This document shows positions 1-11,600 of a stretch of 64,000 nucleotides of DNA, one piece after another. Made by a program: the position numbers and the translations under genes. The notes beneath the pieces were generated by a model that saw only the letters and a program-made list of their open reading frames with translations, searched no databases and was not told the origin of the DNA. Origin of the DNA: Nematostella vectensis (lineage: Eukaryota > Cnidaria > Anthozoa > Actiniaria > Edwardsiidae); NCBI RefSeq assembly GCF_932526225.1, contig NC_064039.1, positions 2,566,001-2,630,000 of the forward strand, in the 5' to 3' direction. Positions within the stretch are counted from its first letter, which is position 1. Every line of letters starts with the position of its first letter.

Positions 1-958
1 ACGCCACTATGGCAAGGTGACGCCCTATATACACGCCACTATGGCAAGGTGACGCCCTATTTACACGCCACTATGGCAAGGTGACGCCCTATATACACGC
101 CACTATGGCAAGGTGACGCCCTACATACACGCCACTATGGCAAGGTGACGCCCTATATACTCGACACTATGGCAAGGTGACGCCCTATATACACGCCACT
201 ATGGCAAGGTGACGCCCTATATACACGCCACTATGGCAAGGTGACGCCCTATATACACGCCACTATGGCAAGGTGACGCCCTATATACACGCCACTATGG
301 CAAGGTGACGCCCTATATACACGACACTATGGCAAGGTGACACCCTATATACACGCCACTATGGCTAGGTGACGCCCTATATACACGCCACTATGGCAAG
401 GTGACGCCCTATATACACGACACTATGGCAAGGTGACGCCCTATATACACGACACTATGGCAAGGTGACGCCCTATATACACGCCACTATGGCAAGGTGA
501 CGCCCTATATACACGCCACTATGGCAAGGTGACGCCCTATATACACGCCACTATGGCAAGGTGACGCCCTATATACACGCCACTGTGGCAAGGTGACGCC
601 CTATATACACGCCACTATGGCAAGGTGACGCCCTATATACACGCCACTATGGCAAGGTGACGCCCTATATACACGCCACTATGGCAAGGTGACGCCCTAT
701 AAACACGCCACTATGGCAAGATAACGCCAAATATACACGCCACTATGGCAAGATAACGCCATATATACACGCCACTATGGCAAGGTGACGCCCTATATAC
801 ACGCTACTATGGCAAGGTGACACCCAATATACACGACACTATGGCAAGGTGACGCCCTATATACACGCCACTGTGGCAAGGTAACGCCCTATATTCACGG
901 CACTATGGCAAGGTGACGCCCTATATACACGCCACTGTGGCAAGGTGATTGCCACATA
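1..958. repeat. 32-bp minisatellite, about 30 copies, cut by window edge
   Basis: Head-to-tail copies of a 32-bp unit beginning acgccactatggcaaggtga and ending cgccctatatac. Most copies are nearly identical. Copies from about 700 onward are more diverged (ataacgcc variants), the usual pattern at an array edge. The left end lies outside the window, so the true size is unknown. No coding role is seen. Confidence 0.95.
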
Positions 959-2269
959 AGGGTTCTGCAAGAATACAAATGAGCTAAAACAATATGCTTC
1001 ATGGATTGTGTATTACATGGATTAGGGTAGGTCTAAGGCAGGTAGATGTAAGGATTTTCTCTTGGCTTTTTAAAGAATAATAAATAATAATTTATATATA
1101 CCAAAAATGCCAAAACATGCTACCAAAGTCTGTTTGAAGGCACACGGACATTGCTAATGTAGGGTTGTCGAAGATCTTGTGTAGAACGAAATTTATACGC
1201 TCCATATAATGTAACTATCAGCAGAGTATGAGGAAATGGAATCACGCTTGAGGGGATTCGTCATTTTCTATAAGATAACGAACAGAACTAGACTGCGCCG
1301 TTACATATAAAAAGGCCTAACATGGCACTAATAGTAATAAAATGGACTAATATGGTCACACTTGGGCTTCTCGCGCTGTAACATACAAAAGGGCCAAAAT
1401 GGTTCAAATGAAGTAGCACCCATTTGGGTCCTCAATTCATTGCTCTGAAACAGGAGGTTCCATTATAAAAGGGAAAAGCTTCTCCCACCCCCGGGCTAAA
1501 AAAAACAATCAGTTATCAATCAGTCGTCAATGAGTCGTCAATGAGTCAACATGTCAGGATTTCATATTCTAAACCAAATTAAAAATCCACCTAAAATGTT
1601 CCCATTTGTAGTAAAATAATGCTATACCATGCTGTGCGTGCTCTAAAACACGAGCATTTTCATCACAGCGCGAGAATAATTTGTGCAGATCCGTTAGATT
1701 ACGGACAGCGCAAGATTTTAAATTTTGCAAAAAAAATGTGAGTGGAAAGCAAATCACTAACTTACATCAATCTCTACACAAGTGCCTCGTTACCTGTGCA
1801 AAAATAGGTTTATTCCAACCGTCTGAGGCTCAGAGATAAGCAATTTTACAGGAGGCTTATAATTCGACTGCTAGCGCATAATTAGAAGCAAATACTTTAT
1901 TCAATTCTTACTAATGGTAGAAACTAAGCTGTGACTAATTATTTTTGATAATACTATGGTACTAATATTTACAATAGAGGTCAATACTGTCTTTACGAGC
2001 CCTGTGTTAAGCAAGGAATGACACCAACTGTCATAATAGCATTTAAGTAAAAAATAGCATTTAAGTAAACAAAAAGCAAAGAATATCAGAAATAAAACAG
2101 GGAATTTTAGCGATTAAAAACGGACTTGAGGAAAACGAAGCGACATTGATTAAAATACCATCTATATATTATAAATCTCGAGTATCTTCATCTATCATCG
2201 CGCTATGGACATCTGAAAAAGCACACTCACAAATTACATGATCACTCCAGAAGGCTTTTACTCGAAGGC
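959..2269. other. Non-coding stretch downstream of DDB1
   Basis: No convincing gene. A segment near 1350-1382 (ggtcacacttgggcttctc) recurs at about 24943-24975 inside DDB1 intron 12, so part of it is dispersed repeat. On the minus strand an AATAAA-type signal (plus-strand tttatt near 1896) could be the DDB1 polyadenylation site; this is an inference from position only. Confidence 0.5.
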
Positions 2270-2600
2270 AATTTCGAGGCAATCATGTGATCAGGCGCAG
2301 ACCAGTCACATGATATCACGTGATGACCTCCTGAGACTCTTCTGCTAGCCGGAGGCCAGTCACGTGATATCACGTTATGGCCCTAGAAGACTTTCCCTTT
2401 GCACGAGGCTACCATGTGATCAAGCTCAGGCGAGTAATATCACGTGATGATCTCCTATGATTTCCCCTTTGCACGAGGTGACCATGTGATCAGGTTCAGT
2501 CGCGTGATGTCACGTGATGACCTCATATGACTTTCCCTTTGCACGGGGCCACCATGTGATCAGGCTCAGTCGCGTAATATCACGTGATCCTTTGACGGGG
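2270..2600. repeat. Degenerate tandem repeat rich in CACGTG E-boxes
   Basis: About four copies of an 80-90 bp unit. Each has a ccatgtgatca segment, then a palindromic tcacgtgat core, then a ctttccctttgcacg(a/g)g segment. Cores of the form (g/a)t(g/a)tcacgtgatga fall near 2315, 2360, 2435, 2508 and 2580, with another cacgtg near 2628. CACGTG is the binding core of bHLH-Zip factors such as USF, MITF/TFE and Max. The block begins about 40 bp beyond the DDB1 stop codon, so it is probably in the DDB1 3' UTR or just downstream. Confidence 0.75.
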
Positions 2601-2640
2601 GCATCAGTGTAAGTGCGCTACGGATGTCACGTGTTCGTAT

Positions 2641-5600
2641 TTAGTGAATACGTGTCAATTCTTCCACAGTCTTGACCAAGTCATCCACCGTACATTCCTT
2701 CTTCATGCCACCATCATCGATCTGTGAGAAAAAAGCAAAATGAGAACCGAACAAATCCCGCGCATCGTGGCAGCTAAAGGGCATTTCTCATGAATAGTAT
2801 GTTTCCTATTTCCACTTGCAACACAGGGTACAAAATATCACCTCTCCATGCTATCATCTAATCTTTCCGACATTAACTATTTGCATGGATATAACACGAA
2901 AGAGACGGCTTACCTGTAGCCCGGTAACAACCTCTTCCATACGCGCCCGCGGTAGGTCAAGGAAGCTTTCAATGAGGTCGCCATCAATAAAGCCATGCGC
3001 GGGCTCCATCTTTCGCTCATTGGAGAAAGACCGCCAGGTAAAATAGGTTAAGGGCAGTCAGTGCGGTAAACCTTCCATGCCAGTTCTACTAAATGCCTGT
3101 TGGGATACCTGTGATACTGCACCGAAATACATCTAGGGATACCTGTGGTGCCTTTTGTACGTTTATCACTGTCGGGATCCCTGTTGTAACTGTTTTACAA
3201 ACATTATTTCTTGGGTTGCCTGCGCTCTGGCTCTAGTATAATTCTTCAGATACCTTCGGCGTTTGAAAACTTACGGCGCCAAAGTGTGACACAACTTGTG
3301 CATGAGTTCTCGATAACAGCTGAACGACGCATTTTTAAAGGATGTTTCTGGGCCTTGAAATTTCTCTTTCCTGATTATGGCGAAGGATGTGATTTTGGAA
3401 TAGGGTAAGACTGTAAGCTCTATTCTAACATCCAGAGAAGAAGTATGCTATTTCTAGCTTTTGATTGTACTGTACTTTGTATTGCATATTATGAGTTCAT
3501 ATCATGATTAATACACATACATGCCATTTATCCATTCATCGAATTACCTTACTTGCACAGAAAAAAAAATACACAGAATGCGACAAATTAGAGCAATGTG
3601 GGAAAGGATATAAGGAGTGGTCGATCTTGCCGACGCTTTTGATGACTTTATTAAGTTTCTTCTGGACTTGGATAAGGAAGTTGAACAGGTCTTGTGCTAT
3701 CTGAGCCACGATTCCTAAACAACAAGACACACAGGTACCATTAGCCATGGCATAATACAAATGCCTATACAAACAGGACTGACAACTAGTTGTCCCAGTT
3801 TGTCATCCTTTCAATGCCAACCGTTTATAGTTTACTCAGAAAACGCCTACGTAAAGGCCGATTTAGACAGCACGATTGAGTTGTATGCGACACCTTTACA
3901 ACTCGAGTCGCAGAGTGTAAATCAGCCTACGACTCCACTCTACGATGCTCGACTTACGAAAGTCGTAGCGTGTAATTCAGGGCTAAGACATGTCGTAGAC
4001 AGGTCGCATACGACTAAATCGTGCTGTCTGAATCAGCCTTAACGCAACAGGGCTAAGACATGTGGTAGACAGGTCGCATACGACTAAATCGTGCTGTCTG
4101 AATCAGCCTTAACGCAACAGGGCTAAGACATGTGGTAGACAGGTCGCACACGACTAAATCGTGCTGTCTGAATCAGCCTTAACGCAACAGGGCTAAGACA
4201 TGTCGTAGACAGGTCGCATACGACTAAATCGTGCTGTCTGAATCAGCCTTAACGCAACAGGGCTAAGACATGTGGTAGACAGGTCGCATACGACTAAATC
4301 GTGCTGTCTGAATCAGCCTTAAACCAACAGGGCTAAGACATGTGGTAGACAGGTCGCATACGACTAAATCGTGCTGTCTGAATCAGCCTTAACGCAACAG
4401 GGCTAAGACATGTCGTAGACAGGTCGCACACGACTAAATCGTGCTGTCTGAATCAGCCTTAACGCAACAGGGCTAAGACATGTCGTAGACAGGTCGCATA
4501 CACTAAATCGTGCTGTCTGAATCAGCCTTAACGCAACAGGGCTAAGACATGTCGTAGACAGGTCGCACACGACTAAATCGTGCTGTCTGAATCAGCCTTA
4601 ACGCAACAGGGCTAAGACATGTCGTAGACAGGTCGCATACGACTAAATCGTGCTGTCTGAATCAGCCTTAACGCAACAGGGCTAAGACATGTCGTAGACA
4701 GGTCGCATACGACTAAATCGTGCTGTCTGAATCAGCCTTAACGCAACAGGGCTAAGACATGTCGTAGACAGGTCGCATACGACTAAATCGTGCTGTCTGA
4801 ATCAGCCTTAACGCAACAGGGCTAAGACATGTCGTAGACAGGTCGCATACGACTAAATCGTGCTGTCTGAATCAGCCTTAACGCAACAGGGCTAAGACAT
4901 GTCGTAGACAGGTCGCATACGACTAAATCGTGCTGTCTGAATCAGCCTTAACGCAACAGGGCTAAGACATGTCGTAGACAGGTAGCATACGACTAAATCG
5001 TGCTGTCTGAATCAGCCTTAACGCAACAGGGCTAAGACATGTGGTAGACAGGTCGCATACGACTAAATCGTGCTGTCTGAATCAGCCTTAACGCAACAGG
5101 GCTAAGACATGTCGTAGACAGGTAGCATACGACTAAATCGTGCTGTCTGAATCAGCCTTAACGCAACAGGGCTAAGACATGTCGTAGACAGGTCGCATAC
5201 GACTAAATCGTGCTGTCTGAATCAGCCTTAACGCAACAGGGCTAAGACATGTGGTAGACAGGTCGCACACGACTAAATCGTGCTGTCTGAATCAGCCTTA
5301 ACGCAACAGGGCTAAGACATGTCGTAGACAGGTCGCATACGACTAAATCGTGCTGTCTGAATCAGCCTTAACGCAACAGGGCTAAGACATGTGGTAGACA
5401 GGTCGTATACGACTAAATCGTGCTGTCTGAATCAGCCTTAACGCAACAGGGCTAAGACATGTCGTAGACAGGTCGCACACGACTAAATCGTGCTGTCTGA
5501 ATCAGCCTTAACGCAACAGGGCTAAGACATGTCGTAGACAGGTCGCATACACTAAATCGTGCTGTCTGAATCAGCCTTAACGCAACAGGGCTAAGACATG

Positions 5601-8600
5601 TGGTAGACAGGTCGCATACGACTAAATCGTGCTGTCTGAATCAGCCTTAACGCAACAGGGCTAAGACATGTGGTAGACAGGTCGCATACGACTAAATCGT
5701 GCTGTCTGAATCAGCCTTAACGCAACAGGGCTAAGACATGTCGTAGACAGGTCGCATACGACTAAATCGTGCTGTCTGAATCAGCCTTAACGCAACAGGG
5801 CTAAGACATGTGGTAGACAGGTCGCATACGACTAAATCGTGCTGTCTGAATCAGCCTTAACGCAACAGGGCTAAGACATGTCGTAGACAGGTCGCATACG
5901 ACTAAATCGTGCTGTCTGAATCAGCCTTAACGCAACAGGGCTAAGACATGTGGTAGACAGGTCGCATACACTAAATCGTGCTGTCTGAATCAGCCTTAAC
6001 GCAACAGGGCTAAGACATGTCGTAGACAGGTCGCATACGACTAAATCGTGCTGTTTGAATCAGCCTTAACGCAACAGGGCTAAGACATGTGGTAGACAGG
6101 TCGCATACGACTAAATCGTGCTGTCTGAATCAGCCTTAACGCAACAGGGCTAAGACATGTCGTAGACAGGTCGCATACGACTAAATCGTGCTGTCTGAAT
6201 CAGCCTTAACGCAACAGGGCTAAGACATGTCGTAGACAGGTCGCATACGACTAAATCGTGCTGTCTGAATCAGCCTTAACGCAACAGGGCTAAGACATGT
6301 CGTAGACAGGTCGCATACGACTAAATCGTGCTGTCTGAATCAGCCTTAACGCAACAGGGCTAAGACATGTGGTAGACAGGTCGCATACACTAAATCGTGC
6401 TGTCTGAATTAGCCTTAACGCAACAGGGCTAAGACATGTCGTAGACAGGTCGCATACGACTAAATCGTGCTGTTTGAATCAGCCTTAACGCAACAGGGCT
6501 AAGACATGTCGTAGACAGGTCGCATACGACTAAATCGTGCTGTCTGAATCAGCCTTAACGCAACAGGGCTAAGACATGTCGTAGACAGGTCGCATACGAC
6601 TAAATCGTGCTGTCTGAATCAGCCTTAACGCAACAGGGCTAAGACATGTCGTAGACAGGTAGCATACGACTAAATCGTGCTGTCTGAATCAGCCTTAACG
6701 CAACAGGGCTAAGACATGTCGTAGACAGGTCGCATACGACTAAATCGTGCTGTCTGAATCAGCCTTAACGCAACAGGGCTAAGACATGTCGTAGACAGGT
6801 CGTATACGACTAAATCGTGCTGTCTGAATCAGCCTTAACGCAACAGGGCTAAGACATGTGGTAGACAGGTCGCATACGACTAAATCGTGCTGTCTGAATC
6901 AGCCTTAACGCAACAGGGCTAAGACATGTCGTAGACAGGTCGCATACGACTAAATCGTGCTGTCTGAATCAGCCTTAACGCAACAGGGCTAAGACATGTG
7001 GTAGACAGGTCGCATACGACTAAATCGTGCTGTCTGAATCAGCCTTAACGCAACAGGGCTAAGACATGTCGTAGACAGGTAGCATACGACTAAATCGTGC
7101 TGTCTGAATCAGCCTTAACGCAACAGGGCTAAGACATGTCGTAGACAGGTCGCACACACTAAATCGTGCTGTCTGAATCAGCCTTAACGCAACAGGGCTA
7201 AGACATGTCGTAGACAGGTAGCATACGACTAAATCGTGCTGTCTGAATCAGCCTTAACGCAACAGGGCTAAGACATGTCGTAGACAGGTCGCATACGACT
7301 AAATCGTGCTGTCTGAATCAGCCTTAACGCAACAGGGCTAAGACATGTCGTAGACAGGTCGCACACGACTAAATCGTGCTGTCTGAATCAGCCTTAACGC
7401 AACAGGGCTAAGACATGTCGTAGACAGGTCGCATACGACTAAATCGTGCTGTCTGAATCAGCCTTAACGCAACAGGGCTAAGACATGTCGTAGACAGGTC
7501 GCATACGACTAAATCGTGCTGTCTGAATCAGCCTTAACGCAACAGGGCTAAGACATGTCGTAGACAGGTCGCATACGACTAAATCGTGCTGTCTGAATCA
7601 GCCTTAACGCAACAGGGCTAAGACATGTCGTAGACAGGTCGCATACGACTAAATCGTGCTGTCTGAATCAGCCTTAACGCAACAGGGCTAAGACATGTGG
7701 TAGACAGGTCGCACACGACTAAATCGTGCTGTCTGAATCAGCCTTAACGCAACAGGGCTAAGACATGTGGTAGACAGGTCGCACACGACTAAATCGTGCT
7801 GTCTGAATCAGCCTTAACGCAACTGACGTCTATTGGCACGCCAACTGTCACCTGCCCAGTATGTGAACTCTCCTTTGCGGTTCAGGTCTGCTTGTAGCAC
7901 CTTGTCTGAGCGGCGTAAGAGAGTCCAGGAACTGGACAAACTGGGACGAGGCTTTTCCAACCGTTGACAATGTTACTACTACTAACTACTACTAATGTAG
8001 AAACATAATTCTATAAAGAAGCGGTTAGTGTCCGTTGTGATAAAATATCATCAATATGGCGGGTCATGGCGTATGGCGCGAGTTGACGCGAGATCACAGC
8101 TAATGTTTGCGCCCAGTGAACTCCCACTCACCGATCCTTCCGTTGACGGTGCCAAAAAGGACACAGCCTTGGAATGGAGTAGAGGCATCGCCCGGGTGTT
8201 CCATCACAAGTGAGCCTGACAAAACATCCATAAGCTCAGCTCTTGTTTCTAAAGTCCTTCCTCAACGCTACACGAGAGTTGAGAGCACACCAAAGTTGTT
8301 GAAATATCGGGCCATAATAACAAACAAGATTCCTTGAACTCTGTAATTCCGTCGCAAACTTTTAGTGTTTATCATAAAGACGAAAACAATATACACATAA
8401 CATACAAACACACGGTGCGCGCAGGAGTGCACATGGAAACGAGTAAGCACGCACATACGGTGTTACTGTGAATGACATGACGGAAAAACCTGGAAAACGC
8501 ACAATTCCAGATAGAGAGAGAAGACACAATTTCATACAATGGCATAGGTTCCTTGTATTACGGACTGATTTTCAAAACACAAATAACGTGAGGCCGAAGT

Positions 8601-11600
8601 GCACATAACCAGATTTTGGCTTTTTAAGATAATTTTTCCTTGATCATCATTGCCCTGTGTATCAGCTCAGGGACGAAAAGCTCAAATTTCAATGATGCTT
8701 TACAAAAAGTCGCATCAATTTAAAAAAAGTTGCACTTGATATTTTGTTTGCTTTAAGTTACTAAGTACTCAGAGAAATTCTCCGCCTTATTCGATGTGAA
8801 ATGTTCTTATTTGACGCGTCACGTCATGTTTTTCCGTCATGTCACTGTGAATACCATGTCTGACTTTGGAGGTTGAAGACATGGCACACTTACTAGCGCG
8901 TTAACATACGCACAAACACATACTCGCACGCACAGGTCTAACTTATGCTAAATACCATGTCTGAAGACGTTGACAAACTCGCCGAGATGGTATTGCCCCG
9001 CGTCCTGGAGGTGGTAGCGTTCCTCGTCTGTGGTGGCGCCGCTATCCTTCGTGCACGTGAACAGATTGTACGAGTTCTCTGCGCCAAGGAAAGTGTCATC
9101 GTCTAGAATCTCGATGGCCGTCATCCACTTTGGACTGAAGTCGTGCGCAATCTGAAGGACGACAGAGATTCATGCGTAGGCAGAGTATTCATCATTACGA
9201 GATAAACATGCGTCTGTGTAGCAGCACATTGCAACTCAGTAATAAATCAGCACAAGGTTCAAATGGTGTGTTTTACGCTGACGTTTCGGTTAGCCCTTCG
9301 TCGGAGCTCTCTGAATCCACCACACCTACGCCGACCACCTAGTTTTTATACAGCTTTTCATTCTAGTCATACCAAATTGCACCGTTATTGGCAGTCTAGG
9401 GGCGGATCATTTGACTTTTGAGGAGGGGGATGGATACAAGTCAGCAGGAACTTTTATTCAGATGCCTCGTGCACAGGAATCAGTATTTTTCTCCTGGTCA
9501 AAAGGACGATTTTTTTATAGACACACAAAAATGGTGCAAAATTGTTTGATCAATATTGAGTTGCAAGACTTTTTCCCTCCAGCGAGCTGCTTGCAGGAGT
9601 TTTTCTTTTAAATCACCCCACCCCAGGCCGAGAACACGACCGGATGCCTGACTAATGTTTTGCATTCATCACTTGTTTGAGTCCAAAATAAAACATAACG
9701 GTTTAGCTTTGAAAAACATAATTTCAATTACAAGTTCTTTTGTTCCTCTTAAATGTATTCATGTAAAAAAAATATTAATACAGTGAAACAGAAAAAAAAG
9801 GTTACCGGACAACAGGATTGCCATAAAACTATCCTAAAATTAATTGTAACCGCGCGCGTCACCCTTTTTACACGAAACTTGAAACGCACAAAATAATATC
9901 TTTTAACTTGCAAATTTAGCTTAAGAAAGGTCCGTTTTAGCTTTTCAAAATGATACGCGGGCAAAACAAAAGCACTAGCAAGCCGCCCTAAGCCGATTTT
10001 AATTGCACGTCCTTCTCACAGTCTTGGAGAGGGGACTCGCTTTGCAATCTTGTTCAATCATCTGAGTATTCTATCTATTATCCTAATTAAAAGCCACTTC
10101 TTATTGTTCCTATCATTGTTAAGATACATTATGTATCGAAGCCCTTGAAACTGATATATTTATCGAAATCATGCCGACAATCGAGACATATCCCATCCCA
10201 TTCCAGTTGTCAAGAGAGCAATCTTAAAAGGACATCGTCATTCTCCTAGTATTAGCGAAAGCTACCTATAGGAGTAATAATAAATCAAATCAAATCAAGG
10301 ACGCGACATTGACATGATGTTATCCAGTGAAAATCTAATATCAGGGACTTATTGATATCAATGTCCGTTTGGCAACACGAGATCTATGTATCGAGTATCA
10401 TGCACACGTCACGTAACGTTCACGATAGTGTGAAGGATACTTGCGTATTAGACCGAACTTAGATTACGTCGGGATTACTTTAGCAAACCCTAACAAGATA
10501 ATCTCTAGTCTCGATTCAAACACGATCGCTATGACACAGAAAGTTACCATCAATATAAAAAGACGCCGATTTTAAAACAGCTTATTGCCCTGTTTACAAA
10601 ATTAGTCTCGAAAGAAAGATTATCACGAAAAGAAAGAAATCGAGATAACAGAAACAGGCCTTTTCTCTAAAAAAAAAAAACATGTCAATCAGAAAATGTT
10701 TTAGGCGTCATTGGTGACTTAAATAGCTAAGGAAAGAAATCAACTTTTTTAAAACAAGCCCTTTTATGGTAAAAAGGAAAGGAAAAATATTGAATAAAAA
10801 CAACAAAACGCCCATAGAATGCTAGTTTTTTTTTCTTCTCAAACATCTTGTCAGAAAAAAAAGGGGCGTCTAGAAATCATCAGGGTTTCCTTTGCCGGGA
10901 CCTCGCGTCCGTTAGCAACCCTTTACCCTCGGTCACGTCGTGACGGAAGCCTCTAAATAAATAATATAATCGAGATGAGACAGCTACCCAAAAGCAACTT
11001 AGCGAGGCATGGTGCGACGTAAGAAAAACAATCATGTTTCCGACAACTGACAACCCCAAAGGATTGCACTTCGAGCCTTATTTTATGAATAAATTCATTA
11101 CGATAAAAATTGCCCTATTCATGCCTTAAAAAAGGAATTGAAAAAAAAAAACAATGTGTTTGTTGAATCCTTATACCCACGCGTGATAATTAAGGAGATG
11201 CGATTCTGTTGTGTTCGCATAATAGGCGGACTAGGCATTTTGGGAGGCGACACGTCGGTGTGTCCGAATAGATAATTGCCACTCAGTGTGAAAACTGAGA
11301 CATGCTTTGAAATCGTGGACACCTGTTTCGGGATAATAGGAGTTATAAAAAGCAATTAAGCACACTTTCTAGTCACAAGAGGCTGAATACCAGGAACGGG
11401 GAAGCACATCCTTCAAAGTTGGTAAGCACACATGAGATATCATTAAATGGGCGAATAACTACACAATGCCATCACGACTGCCAGATGATTTTTGGGGTAG
11501 AAGAATCACAAATAAAGCATAAAAGAGATGAAACGTGACAATACAATTCAGGTCTGAAATACCAGATTTTTTGCATGCAAATTTAATATCAGTCTCGAAC

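Noticed and set aside
1..958. CRISPR-like regular array
   Set aside because: Units abut with no unique spacers, and the genome is eukaryotic.
3980..7823. CRISPR-like regular array
   Set aside because: Same reason: 70-bp units are entirely repeat, with no variable spacers.
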